Below are positions 11,324 through 23,548 of a stretch of 64,000 nt of DNA, piece by piece. Under the pieces are notes generated by a model. That model had not been told where the DNA came from, ran no database searches, and saw nothing but the letters and a program-made list of their open reading frames with translations. This stretch comes from Schizophyllum amplum. Taxonomy: Eukaryota; Basidiomycota; Agaricomycetes; Agaricales; Schizophyllaceae. A program made the position numbers and the translations under genes. Position 1 is the first letter of the stretch. Every line of letters starts with the position of its first letter. The DNA lies in the NCBI GenBank assembly GCA_007026445.1, contig VDMD01000015.1:310001-374000 (forward strand), written 5' to 3'.

Positions 11324-12664
11324 ATGTTGAGACCACGGCTGTCGACGTCGAGACGGTCAGTGACCAAGGTCATCACGCGCGGCGTGCAGCTTGCGTCCCA
11401 GCACAAGCCATTAGAGACCGAGGCGGACTGGACGGCGCTGCAGCTCGAGCGCGCGCATGTCTCGCAGCTCAGTGAGTCACGCTGTTGCAGCTCTATACGA
11501 CTTCTCTAACAGTGCATAGAAAATGTGTTTGACGCTCAGGGACCCGTCTTGACTGACGAGAGCCGCTGGCGGTTGCGCGACTCCCTCAGAAAGCCCCCAG
11601 CAGAAGCCACCATCTCCGCACTCCTCGCTGCCGGCGCACATTTTGGCCACTCCACGTCCCGCTTGAACCCCAACTTCATGCCATACGCATATGGTACCCG
11701 CGGCGGCATCACCATCATTGACCTCGACCACACCCTCCCCCTGCTTCGCCGCGCGACCCAACTGGCCCGCTCCGTCGCCTACCGCGGCGGCCAGATCCTA
11801 TTCCTCGGCACGCGCCCTGACCTCCGCCCAGTCGTGCAGAAGGCAGCGGAGCGTCTCGGTCCAGGCAACGGCTACTACATTGCCGACCGCTGGCTCCCCG
11901 GCACTCTCACGAATCGCTTCTCCATGCTCAGCCCGGACGACTTCAAACGCTACAACCTCCTCCCCGACCTCGTCGTCATCCTCAACCCCATCCAGAACGC
12001 CGTCGCTATCCGCGAGCTTGCCGTCGAGCACGTCCCCACCATCGGCATCGTCGACTCGAACGCGGACCCACGGCTCGTGATGTACCCCATCCCCGCCAAC
12101 GACGAGAGCACCCGGGTGGCCGAAATTGTAGCGGGCGTCATCTCCATTGCCGCTCGTGAGGGTGTGCACTTGCGCGAGCAGGAGGGCGCGGTGGAGGCAA
12201 GGAAACGCCTCGCTGAGGACGATGCGAAGGAGGAGAATGACAAGGAGTTGAGTACCGGGCAACGGGATGAACTGGTTCAACTCATCCGCCGCGTTGAGAG
12301 CCGCGCGAAACTGGAGAAGCACGGCGATGATCCCGTCACGAAGAAGCCCAAGTCCGAGTCCGAGATCCTCTCTTACCGCAGGCAGGACACCAAGAAGGAG
12401 TCCGCACACGCACCCGCACAGAAGCTCGTCGAGGTCGCCGGCATCCTGCGCTTACAGGAGGCCTTCTACCCATCCGAGCTGCACGAACCGCTGCAGAAGT
12501 TCGCCACCTTCCTGGAGGCCGTGGCATGGGAGGGCAACGGTTACTCGTTGGATCTACAGACGAGCATGGACATCGCCATCGAGCGCTTTGTGCAGACACA
12601 CCCGGAGGACGCACGACGATTGCTCAGTGTTCCTCCACCACAGACTACCGAACAAAGTATATAG
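11324..12664 (+). CDS. MRP4: Mitochondrial ribosomal protein uS2m (S2 family, Mrp4)
   Basis: Exons 11324..11471 and 11520..12664 give 1293 nt, 430 residues. A basic N-terminus (MLRPRLSTSRRSV) fits a mitochondrial presequence. The S2 fold is recognisable from AGAHFGHSTSRLNPNF, GGQILFLGTR, LPDLVVILNP and VPTIGIVDSNADP. The C-terminal 150 residues form a Lys/Glu-rich extension beyond the bacterial S2 core. It is a component of the small mitoribosomal subunit. It shares a short divergent promoter with SSB1, which would allow co-expression of two translation-linked genes. Confidence 0.92.
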
Positions 12665-13452
12665 CGTACGTTGCACTCAGCGTAATATCATTGTCCAGGG
12701 ATCTGTTCACCTCTACTCCACAACTAGACCGTGAAGCCTTTGCGGTATGAATAATCATCTCGATGGCCTGTCGTCTGCGCCTCAGCGCTGCGCTGCAAGT
12801 GGACGCGCCAACTTCAACAAGCTCTCGTCAAGCACCGCTATCTCACTTCGGTACGCTGTCCGGGTGAATGTGCTCTCATGTCAATGTACATTGCGCGTCA
12901 GCAGATCCTGACCACTGCAGTATAAGCGAAGTTTCCTCCTTCGAGTCGGACGAAGCATTCTATCATACCGGGGCAGACGCGAAGCCTTCAGGTACTCTTG
13001 GATTCTGTCGGCACCCAGCCGCCTATACTGCGCCGAGATCTTCGTATCGCCAATGCCCTCTGATCGCTGCACTCTACTGTTGGTGACCAACCTAGACCTT
13101 GGAACCTGGGAGAAAACGCTCAGAGGACCTCCGAATCGGCCGTTCAGAGCGCTCATCACAGTCATAGGTCACGAAATGGGCATGGGCCTACATTGAACGC
13201 GCGCTCATGCAATAGAGTGAAGCCACATTGTACCCGCTTTGTGCCGAGCGCCAGCCCTCGGTTCACGTTCTTGTCCTTCAGACGCTGGAGTACGCATACC
13301 CCGCGCCGGGTTTCGCGCAAGCGCGCCGGCAAGAATGCTTAGGACTTACCAATCGGCTCTGGGTATTTTCAAGCATATATGTAAAGGCGGTCGAGCCCTT
13401 GAGGAGCTCAAACCCCCGACATCCAACCGCTCCTGCGTCAATCTGCCCCACT
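12665..13452. other. Intergenic stretch between MRP4 and SDR1
   Basis: No coding signal seen. AT-rich ATATATGTAAA at 13376..13386 lies about 70 bp before the SDR1 start and is a candidate TATA element. Confidence 0.4.
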
Positions 13453-14369
13453 ATGTCCTCGACTGTCTACCTGATTACTGGAGCCAACCGCGGCATCGGT
13501 ATGTCTCTCTTGTAACTATGACCGTCGCGCCGCTGAGCAAATTCCAGGACTTGCGGTCACTTCGCAGCTGGCCGCTCGCCCGAACGCAACCATCTTTGCT
13601 GGCGCCCGCGACCCCTCTCGAGCGAAGGAGCTTCGGGCGCTGGCGGAAGCTCTTCCCGGCCGTGTGCACGTCGTCAAGATCATCTCTTCAGACCGTGTCA
13701 ATAACGACGCAGCTGCAGAGGAAATAAAGCAGATCGCTGGCCGCCTGGACGTCATCATCGCCAACGCCGGTATCAACGACTGCTTCAAGAGCGCTCTTGA
13801 AGTACCACCATCGGAGATTATGAGGCATTTCGAGGTGCAGAGTCTCTGTTGCTTGTACATCGCGCGCTGACGAGGGGCGTATAGGTCAACACGAACGGCC
13901 CGCTAGTGCTGTTCCAGGCGATGTATGCGCTTCTGCGCACTAGCCCAGCGCCAAAGTTCGTGCCCATATCGACTGGTTACGGTAGCATCGAGCTGGGCAC
14001 TCAGTTCCCAGGCGATGTCTATCCCTACGGCGCGTCTAAGGCAGCTCTCAATTGGGTGACACGCAAACTGCATCACGATTTTCCGGAGCTGAGTGCGTAT
14101 TCCTCGCAGTCGTCATTCATAAAGTACTGTCGCTCACACGGATTTGCTCTACAGTTGTGTTCCCTCTTTGTCCGGGGTCCGTCGAGACTGGTTTGGCGAC
14201 TGGCGCGGTGGAAATGGACTCGAGCATAAGCGAGCTGGTGAAGAAATTTCCTTTCATTTCGACAAGGGAGAGCGCAGAGGGGATCATCGAGCAGGTGGAC
14301 ATTGCCTCTAGGGAGACCCACGGCGGCCAGTTCGTTGACTATACGGGCTTGGGGAAGTGGGCCTGGTAG
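13453..14369 (+). CDS. Short-chain dehydrogenase/reductase (SDR1)
   Basis: Exons 13453..13498, 13548..13834, 13885..14092 and 14155..14369 sum to 756 nt, 251 residues. Classical SDR features are the cofactor loop TGANRGIG near residue 9, IANAGIN, and the catalytic YGASK motif with Ser at the ISTG position. The C-terminus ends FVDYTGLGKWAW, shared by all copies in this window. It resembles the fungal ketoreductases often labelled norsolorinic-acid-reductase-like or C-factor-like; the substrate is unknown. It is paired tail-to-tail with the close paralogue SDR2. Confidence 0.9.
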
Positions 14370-14435
14370 GGTTTCGTAAGGTGGCATGGTATTATACATA
14401 AGTGCAAGCCCTGCGGATATTGTACAAGCTCTGTA

Positions 14436-14696
14436 TGTCGGAAAAACCGGATCAGCCTCATTAGGTCATACAGTCCCTAGGGCACCTAGCGCAGTTTTGC
14501 GATGGCTCTGGTGGTCGTCTCGTTCATTGTTTTCCTTCAGAAAAACACAGGTAGACTCATAACGCTCGCCCAAATTTTCTGGTATGCGACTTTTGCCTCG
14601 AAGCTCTATTTTTTGTGTCACGTGCCGGCCTTGCCAGGCCTCACAAGGTGACAGTCCCTAGTGAGGCCTAAATAGGCAGTTCGGGTTTTTCCGACA
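14436..14696. mobile_element. TA-flanked MITE-like element with terminal inverted repeats
   Basis: The left end TGTCGGAAAAACC (14436..14448) is the exact reverse complement of the right end (14684..14696). The similarity continues imperfectly for about 35 bp on each side, including GCCT..TTAGG and AGTCCCTAG blocks. Both ends abut TA (14434..14435 and 14697..14698), as expected for a Tc1/mariner-type TA target duplication. At 261 bp and without an open frame it fits a non-autonomous MITE. It sits between SDR1 and SDR2. Confidence 0.7.
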
Positions 14697-14969
14697 TAGC
14701 CTCATCAAAGTATGTAATACCTATGTACACACAAACGACTCACGAGCGTTCCCTGACCTCGATGCGAGTTATGAGGCTTTCGCCGCGTCCACTTTCCCAG
14801 GTCGTGCTTGTGGTCCACATCGTGGTGGATGAACTGGCCTCTGTGCCACTCCCTTCCTGAATTCCTCGCGCACGCTCATCCAGCAGATTGAGAGGAAGTG
14901 CCTGAACTTATAACAGTACATTTCCGCCTCTCATGCGAATTGCTCGCGTCGTTTTCGCAGCTCCATATC

Positions 14970-15929
14970 CTACCAGGCCCACTTCCCCAAACCAGTAATA
15001 TCTACGAACTGGCCGCCGTGGGTCTCCCTAGTCGCAACGTCCACCTGCTCGACAATCCCTCTGGCGCTCTCCTCCGTTGTAATCAGCGGGAAGTCCTTGA
15101 TCAGCTCGCCTATGCCAGGATCGCGCTTCGCCGCCGACATCGTCAAGTCGGTCTCGACAGCGCCCGGCGCGAGGGGGAATATGACTGCGGCCCGAACGTG
15201 TGAGTAAAATCACGGACACTCATTGAGTGCTCAAAACGAGAGATACGCACTCATTGCCGGAAATTCACGATGCAGTTTGCGCACCACCCAGTTGAGGGCC
15301 GCCTTCGACGCGCCGTAGGGGTAGATATCGCCCGGGAACTGCGTGCCCTGCTCGATGCTGCCATTGCCGGACGAGATGGGCACGAATTTGGGCGCGGGGC
15401 TGGCGCTCAAAAGCGCGTGCGTCGCCTGGAAGAGCACGAGCGGGCCGTTCGTGTTGATCTGCAAGACAAGGTGAGTTTCCGCAGGAGGAATGAGGAAGCG
15501 GGGTGCACAATGCAGCTCGCCCGACCAAAAAACTCCCTCACCTCAAAATGCCTCGTCATCTCCTCCGGCGTCACTTCCAGCGCATCCAAGAAGCTGTCGC
15601 TAATGCCTGCGTTCGCAATAACGACGTCCAGACGGCCAGCGACCTTCTTGATCTCCTCCGCGGCTGCATCGTTGTTCGCCCGGTCCGCAGATACCACCTT
15701 GATGACATGCAGGCGGCCGGGGTGGGCGTCCGCCAGCGCGTTCAGCTCCTTGGCGCGGGTGGGGTCGCGGGCGCCCGCGAAAACGATCGCGTTGGGGCGA
15801 GCGGCGAGCTGCGCGGCGACAGCGAGACCTAATGATAATCGGTTTAGTCCGTGCCGCGCTTATGAATGAATGAGACAACATACCAATGCCACGGTTGGCT
15901 CCAGTAATCAGGTAAACGGTTGAAGACAT
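14970..15929 (-). CDS. Short-chain dehydrogenase/reductase (SDR2)
   Basis: Four exons with introns at the same places as SDR1. The protein begins MSSTVYLITGANRGIG, has VIANAGIS, the YGASKAALNW active-site block, and ends DITGLGKWAW. It is the closest relative of SDR1 and is oriented tail-to-tail with it, so the pair looks like an inverted duplication. All catalytic residues appear intact. A TATA-like element (CTTATA on the plus strand, 16006..16011) lies about 80 bp upstream of the start. Substrate unknown. Confidence 0.9.
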
Positions 15930-18372
15930 GGCTATGGGATTCGATGTAGAGGTAGGTCGCTTGATGCCTGTTAGTGTAGTTCCAATCTCCAGCCCTCAGT
16001 CTCCTCTTATACGCTCGGCTGAGCCTTGGCGTCGCCCCAGCTGTCTCGGAAGCTCAATGTCAGCATGGGCGTGCTTGTCGGCCAACGCGCGCTCAGAGAA
16101 CCCGTGTTTTGTGCATATCCCGACCGAAAGGGATACAGCCTGGCGCGCGCTGACTAAGTATATTCCGTTCACTGTGGGCGCGATTCGCGGCATCGTTGAT
16201 GTACTATCGTTCCGAGAGTCGGGCGTGCACGCGGAGGGTGTTCGGATGAGCGCAAGGTGGCATCGACATCGCTGTAGGTGAAGTTGCACGGCAGCCACAA
16301 CTCACCCCCTGAAAGGCTCGGCGAGTCAGATAGGAAGGGAGCAGAACATATAATCTGAGGATACTTACTGCGCCTTGTTCGCAGGGCCTCTGGCGACAGG
16401 AATAGTCAGAAGGGGCCAATTAGCCGAAGCGTGAATCCCGGAACGCGAACGCGCGAAAGCGTCAGGACATGTCGTGGGAAGCTCCCATCAGGCTCCCATT
16501 CGCTTGCCAGTATATTGCAAGTGGAGAACACGAACCGCTCTGAGCGTTGACATTCGCAATGCCACCCGTCTATCGAATGCAAGCCTCAGGAAGGGGCGGG
16601 CAAAGGCGACGCAGGTAAGCGACAACTGCAAGGCGGTCGCCGATCCCGGCCGCTGTACTTGATCATGGTCCTCGATGCCAGAAATGACAAAGTGTGCTAA
16701 GGAACCTACGTGTGTAAAGCGCACGCCGCCCAGCATCACAGCGCGTCCTTCCCGAGCTATGATGCGAGGATAAATGTGCTCACCATATTACTGCTCGGCG
16801 GTCGCCGCTGTTCACTCTGCGTCTATTTGCTAGACCACATCTAGTGTTGTCTAGCTCGGAGCGGGAGACCGAGGGGTCGCTGTGGCTGTCAAGAAGCTTG
16901 CCCTGCGTGAGGCCTGCTGGTTGTCGTGCTTCAGAGCGGCCATGCATGGGAAGCAACGTTCATTTCGGAGGGTATAGGACGTGCAAACAGAGGCTAGTTG
17001 GACGTGCGTCAGCGCGCGTTGTTGAGATCTGAGAGCGCTCGGAATGAGTGCTTGCCCAAGAGAGTGAGGACATGTCTTCAGTCGGCTGCCCAGGGCAAGC
17101 TCCTGCCGCGTCGACGCGTCGAATTTCGAGCGCGATCACGTGCCAATTTGACGCGTCGCTCGGATTCCGAAACCGAGTCAGGTCTTTGCGGCTGTCGTCC
17201 TTGTCATCACGCGTCAGCTTCGACGTCTTTGCCGGAAGCTGATGATGACTTTGTGCATATGGATGTTGTAGCCATCAGCGTCCTTGTCGTCGGACCCGGT
17301 GAGCAAGGACAGGCAAGCACTCCAAGATTCAGATGACGCCGGCGGCTGAGGGCAATGCCTTTGTGATGCCTACCATATGCCGCCAAGATCAGTCTCGACG
17401 GTTCCGGATCGCAGGCTCGGGAGGGTGCCGAATCAGATAGGACAGGATAGGCAGACGATACAGCCGGGCAGTGGGAGTGTTTTCAAGTTGTTCTCAAGGC
17501 CACTGCAGACAATGAGCAGGTCAAGAGACTAGTAAATGAGGGTCTGATGGGCGAAGGCCTCTGGAATGGAAGAGCATATGCATGACGTTTGAATGGAGCG
17601 GACGCCCTCGACGTCGCACAGGCACGCGTGCGGTCGAGGAGGCGACGGGCGACGCGTCGACGTCACGCGGTCACGTGCACCGCAATCGCCTCGCGGTTCC
17701 AACGCTTCGTAAAGAAGCGCAAACAAGAGCGACGTGTTTTGTCCTTTCCAGCGTCAAGGCGTTTTCTGACGGCGGGCGACCGTTTTTCTCCCGCGATACC
17801 GCCCCTTCGACCTTCACCCTCAGACCGAAAACCGGAAATCCAGTCTCCAATCTCTTGACATTCGCCCAATCGGCCTGGCTGCTGTTTGCGACGAGTCCCA
17901 GTTCTCGTGAGAATCTCTTCTGCCCGTTCCCGATCGTCTTTGGCTGATTCGCGCCTTTGTTCTGACCGTCTAGGCGCGGCCTCCTCCGTCAACACGTTCC
18001 TTACGTACCGGTGAGTGTTCAGAGACCAGCGAGCACCGGATGTCACCCTTCTATCAAACCGCGCATGGCGAACAATGGAGTCCTGCATATTGCGCCTCTT
18101 TGTCTCTCCACACGTTTCCACCCCCGCCCCGGATGGCTCTTTGTCAACGGTCCCTTATATCACCCCTTCGTTGATGGCCTGCCTTTTGCTCTTCGCATGC
18201 ACGCAGGCCCCAACTTCGCCCTTTCCTGGACCGTTTGCTGATCGTTTGTCTCCCATACCCTCAAAAACCAACCGAACTGTATCGCTATCGCTGTATCAAC
18301 ACCGCCCGCCGCGCCTGTTGTACCACCACCACCACTGTATCGCTACCACCCGCTGCTGCTGCCGCCGCCGCC
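15930..18372. other. Gene-poor stretch upstream of CDC25
   Basis: About 2.4 kb without a recognisable protein; open frames here are short and lack codon or motif support. ACGCGT occurs at 17114..17119, 17151..17156 and 17652..17657. CACGTG is also present (near 17137 and 17672). A run of CCACCA and GCTGCTGCCGCC repeats immediately precedes the CDC25 start. Confidence 0.5.
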
Positions 18373-20723
18373 ATGTCTGTATCATTCCTCGACCGCCTTG
18401 TAGAAGCGCGCCAGCCCATCAAGAGACAGAAGAGACACCACAATCCGAGAGCAATGTCCCACCTCGCCCTTCCCCAATTCCTCGCGCCAACCCAACACGC
18501 CCGCCGGCGCGCCGGCACGATCACCGCCTTGACGCGACCCCGTGACGACGTCGACAGCTTCCTCTCATCGGATCTCGAACTTTCGCTAGCCAACACATCC
18601 CTCAACTCGCCGCCGCAGGAGCCCATCGCGCTCACACCCGACACCGAATACGATGTGGCGCCCATGGACATCTCCCCGTCGCCGCCCAAGACTCTCTTCG
18701 GCGGTCCGCCAACGAACTCGAGGAATCAGGACGACAACCCCTTCAAGCCCGCCATGCGACCGCGGGCCTTCACGAGCGCCGCGCGTATCTTCGGCGGTGA
18801 CATGAGCAACGGCTCTCTGAACGGCAACAACTCGGGATCGATCAACGGCTCGATGAAGTCTGGTGCATCCAGCGCGAAGCGCACGCAGAGGGCCGCTTTG
18901 CCCATGGAGTGGCTTCGTCCTCCTGCGAAGGAGAACACGGTGCGTCACGTGCATACTGAATTCTTGTCATGATACTCAATATGCCACAGGAGCCGTCCTC
19001 ACCTGGATACGACGCCATGGACGTGGACATGTCCTACGAGATCATCCCGCCGTCTGCAAGCACGCAGACAACCTTCACTCCTGCTCCGCTGTCTGCCGCA
19101 TCAACCGCGACCTTCACGAACCTCTTCTATGACACCATGTCCCCCGCCCCTGTACTATCGCCGGGTGTTCCGCAACACAAGAAGCGTCGCTCCTGCTCAC
19201 CAGACGGCTCTAAGTACGACCTAAACGACTCGTCTCCCGCACAACCGTCTCCCTCCGAGGGCAAGCTCCGTCGGGTCCCCAGTGGCCCCTTGCTGTCACG
19301 TATCGCGAAGCCCGCCTTGCAAGGTTTGGGTGGCCCACCTGCCAATGCGCAGAAGCGTCCTCGTCGGCCTGTACTGTCGGCTATGGTCCCGCCCTCGGAT
19401 GGCCACCGTGCGCTATCGGCGTACCCCACGTTGGACAACGGCAAGGAGTCATTCCTACAGCCTGCGAAAAATCTGCCGTACCCTCGCCGCGCGTTCTCTG
19501 CTCTCATCGCACCTTCAAACCTCCTTGATCAGTCCTCTGAGGACTCTTCCTTTGAGGGTCTCGACTCATCGCCTGCTCAGGCGTATGCTCAACGCCAGCA
19601 GCAGAGGACGATCCGCCGCTGCGACGGCACTGAGGACTTCAAGCCCATGGCCAACAAGACCAACGTTCCCCCGACGGGGATGCAGGAGAGCCCTTCTGCC
19701 AAGTTCTTGGGTGCTGGTATGCCAGGCTTCGGCGACAACGAGGCTGCTGGCAAGATCCTACCTTGCCACCGGGTTGCCGACGATGGGCTGATGAGGATCA
19801 AGCCTGATACCGTACGTAAAGCGGACACCCGCCGTGTGTTTATCTGACGTTGCTCTGATAGCTCGACGCGCTCTTGGACGGCGCGTACGACGGCAAGATC
19901 AACAACTACTATGTTATCGACTGTCGCTTCGACTACGAGTACAACGGCGGACACATTGACGGCGCTATCAACATCAACAGCACCGCTCGCCTGGAGCAGG
20001 AGCTGCTTGGTCTTCTCCGCCCCAAGCCTACCGTCAGTGGCGACCTCGTCAAGCAGACGATACTCGTTTTCCACTGTGAGTTTAGTGCTAAGCGCGCCCC
20101 TACCTTGTAAGTGTCCGATTTTGTTCCAACGAATTCAAACATTGACAAATCACCACAGCGCTAAACACCTACGCCAGAAGGATCGTGCCATGAACAACCA
20201 TAACTACCCGCGCATCCACTACCCAGAGTTGTACATCCTTGAGGGCGGCTACTTCGAGTACTTCAAGTCGTCGAAGTCCCACCGGAAGCCGGCGACGTAC
20301 ACGCCGATGGATGATCCCGCGCACGCCGCCTCCCGCCGCGAGGACCTTGACCAGTTCCGCAAGGCCAAGTTCGGGCGTCACAAGTCCTACGCGTACGGCG
20401 ATGCGATGAGCAAGCCGCCCACGCAACTCAAGCCGGCGCCGCAGCTGAAGCGCAACACGGCACCGAGCGGCCAGCCTTCGATGTTTGCGGCGGCGAACGC
20501 TGCACGCACGCGCCGGTCTGGCAGCGGTGGGAGCGGGAGTGGGAAGAGCCTGCACACGCTCGCGGAGGACGGGAACACGACGGCAGCGGAGGAGACGGAT
20601 GTCGACATCGGCGACAGCCCCTGCCCGCCGCCGAGCAAGGCGACCGCCCTTAAGATACGCAAGCCGCGTGCGCTGTCTCGTGCTGAGACGTACGGTCCCG
20701 GACGCATGCCGCTGCAGTACTAA
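18373..20723 (+). CDS. MIH1: M-phase inducer phosphatase Cdc25 (Mih1)
   Basis: Exons 18373..18939, 18990..19811, 19862..20106 and 20159..20723 give 733 codons, 732 residues. A long Ser/Pro-rich N-terminal regulatory region (residues 1 to about 450) precedes a rhodanese-fold catalytic domain: YYVIDCRFDYEYNGGHIDGA, the active-site loop HCEFSAKRAPTF (Cys nucleophile and Arg, CX5R), then RIHYPELYILEGGY. It removes the inhibitory phosphates from Cdk1 to start mitosis. The start is the ATG in GCCGCCATG; an in-frame upstream ATG at 18235 lies in a low-complexity leader. The loop spans the third intron. Confidence 0.94.
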
Positions 20724-21824
20724 GGGCTATCACACCTCGTCGATAACAATCATCATCCTCTATCCAATCCGCCTGTGATACATATCCCTGCTGTCTATCA
20801 GTCTGAAGGCTCCTCCTTTCGGACACACCCATATGCTGCCGTCACTCCCTCCATCGCGTCTTCCCTCTATTGAATCTACAAAGCACATCCAAACGACTTG
20901 TCCCGACCGCGACGTCCGCATGACCCACAAGAAACTATGCCCCCCAACTTGTCGCTCATTCAGTCACGCTCGTTACGCCCACGCCGGCCCTCGATGGACC
21001 AGCGCACCTGGTTCTCGACGGACCAGCGCGCGTGCGCGCGGGCGAAGTCCCTCTCCACCTCCACCATTCCCCTTGTCTCCTCCTCTCTCCTCTCTCCTCT
21101 CTCCTCTTTATCCCCCTATCTATCTATGTGTGTCAATATATGTACTCTGCCCGGGAATGACCCGCGGCAGCCCCTTCATCAACATTTTCTTCTTCCGACT
21201 TTCTCTGTAGTCACTTGGACCGGCCGCATCTACCCACATCGCCAGCCACACCCTGGCGAACCGCATCCACATCTGCCCCCCATATATGCTTCTACGGACA
21301 CTCATCTACACCAGCATCGATATCCGTCGCTCGCACCTGTTCCCATCTTGCTACGGACCTTTCTTTGTGCAGGTGGGTCGCTTACACCTGCGCGCTGTTT
21401 GTGGTTAATATCATATTTTTGTTCACTTTTTCTACCCTTTCTTTATGGCTATGTCTCGTCTGTGCTATAGCGAGCGCGGCTGTCTGTGCTACATATGCAA
21501 CGATCGCGCTCGATGCTACTAATACAATACGTACGCTCGGCATCCATAGCTTTCGGTACTTCGGACTCGCTTCTCGTTCGGCAATGTCATGGTCTGTGTG
21601 CATACATTTTATGTGGCAAGTAAGGAAACAAGTCAATGTTGACGTTGAACGTTGAACGTGGAAGCTCGAAGCTCTATCGATCGTCATTGCCCGCGGGCGC
21701 CATCCCCTCAATCTGCTTGACGCGGGCAAGAGCCTGTCAAGAGCTCGTCTTGAACGAACTATCCACGTGACTATATTCCCACGCTACCAAGTTGTCTTCC
21801 ACCATTGAAATCCCTGGCCGTCCC
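20724..21824. other. Intergenic stretch between CDC25 and the second zinc-finger region
   Basis: Pyrimidine-rich (CTCTCC runs near 21075..21110), with no coding support. It likely holds the CDC25 3' end. Confidence 0.4.
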
Positions 21825-22483
21825 TGCAGCAACAACGCCTGCACCTCAGCGGAAGCAAGACTTTGCGCCAGACAAGGTGCTCACTCTGCAGAGCTGTGTC
21901 TCGTACTTGCGTCATCCATGCATGCCGGCTGGTCATTGCGCGCTAGGACCTCAGCACATCATTGGCTGGAGGCTTGGTCCCAACCTGGTCCTACACGCCC
22001 AAAAGTTATTGCCATGACAACACGGGGGCCGCAAAGTTACTGTCTTTGGAAAGTGACCCGACGCGCTCACTCTCAGCTCTCCATCATAGATGGCGCCCTC
22101 TTTGGTCAACAAGTGTATACAAGACACTTACAACAACTTGCCTGCCAAATCTGGTGGCGAACAACGCACCCGTGCGCCCAGAATTGCGCCTCGCCACTGA
22201 GCCACTCCGCCACTCGCTAACATGCGCAAACACCAAAGTTTCCTTTCTTGAAAAACCTCAGTTTCAGCAATCCATCAGGTCGTCGGCCAGAATGCTATAT
22301 AAACGGGGCGCCAGAGGGCTGATTCCCCACTCCCCAAGCACCTACCAGTGTCTTATACTCGCTCCGCCCGCCCGTTAAGCCGCTGAACCCCTCGAACGAC
22401 GATAATGCCCGCCACCCGTACCATGCAGGTGAGTGTTCGAATTTCCTTTTTGGGAGACCTCGCCACTCACGTCGGGCGCAGAC
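21825..22483 (+). repeat. Duplicated 5' region, copy 2
   Basis: Partner of 6835..7499. The promoter with TATATAA at 22296..22302, the leader, exon 1 and the 53-nt intron 1 appear identical to copy 1. The distal part is diverged, with small indels. Confidence 0.9.
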
Positions 22484-23317
22484 CCCCTACACCAAGGACA
22501 ACCTCCCATCGTTCCATAGGAACGTTTGCGAGGCCTGTGGCGCTACTGTGCGCGCCAAGCGTGATCAGGAGCGCCATGCCCGTGGCCATCTCCCCGAGGA
22601 CACCCTCGAGCATATTATGATGAAGAAGTGAGTGCTTGATCACCTTCTCGTCCAGAAATGTGTCTGACATGTAGCGCAGGCCCTTCAAGTGCGAATGGGA
22701 TGGCTGCCCCAAGCGCTTCAGTCAGAAGAGCACTATGATAGTACACGTCGCCGCCATACAGTGCGTCTGCCTTGTCTCTGACACTCACCTCGCATCTTGC
22801 TGACGACCCGTGCAGCACTGGCGAGAAGAACTACCATTGTCCGGACTGCCCTAGTTCGTTTGCGGACCCTTCGGCATGGTCGCGCCACCGCAAGCAGAGA
22901 CATGGCTGGGTGTCGCCTAAAGCTCGTGGGTCCCGCCAATCCAGCACCTACGCGCCGTACCCGATGCCCGTGGGCGAAGACTGCGAGCCGAAGATGCAGT
23001 TCCCCGCGTACACCGCGCCCCCGGTCATGTCCTCGTACATGCCAGGGTACACATACAACACCACCGAGCCTGCAGCGGCGCCCGACCACTTCGTCGACCT
23101 CCGAACGCCATCCCTCTCGTCTTCGGTGTCGAGCCCTGCATCGTCGTCCTCGATTCCCTCGCCCATGGGAATGCAGATGCCGCAGCCCTGGGATCTCGCT
23201 GCCCCCTTCGACGCAGGCTACGCTTCCTACGAGGAGTACCCCGCGATCGAGCAGATGCTCAACCAGCTCTGGTCGGGCCAGCCTCAGCCGTGGGACATCA
23301 ACACCCCGCTGTTCTAG
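22405..23317 (+). CDS. C2H2 zinc-finger transcription factor, paralogue 2
   Basis: Exons 22405..22428, 22482..22627, 22680..22760 and 22816..23317 total 753 nt, 250 residues. Exons 1-3 have exactly the lengths of paralogue 1 (24, 146, 81 nt). Fingers: CEAC...HARGH, CEWDGC...HVAAIH and CPDC...HRKQRH, with TGEK between fingers 2 and 3. Compared with paralogue 1, about 34 residues are missing from the linker before the C-terminal block, which is kept (SYEEYPAIEQMLNQ). Several changes fall near the finger helices, so DNA specificity may differ. Likely nuclear regulator; targets unknown. Confidence 0.88.
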
Positions 23318-23548
23318 TTACCAATGCCCTGCCCTTGTAATATTTCTCTCTCATCCGCGGAACACATAGCCAAGTTACTTATCAACTACTTTATACTTAC
23401 TTTTATTCATACTCTCTGGGACTTACATCATCGTTACACTGCAATCTTCTGTTCTTCATACTCAATTGTACACATAGAAGGAATGCATATCTGCGGCCTC
23501 GTCGAATGTCATAAGTACAGCGAGAACATGCAGCCACCCTCGCAATGT

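Noticed and set aside
13453..15929. SDR1/SDR2 as part of a secondary-metabolite cluster
   Set aside because: No polyketide synthase, NRPS, P450 or transporter nearby; neighbours are housekeeping genes.
16998..17336. 112-codon frame in the gene-poor region before CDC25
   Set aside because: No motif; reading is Arg/Ser-rich as expected from random GC-rich sequence.
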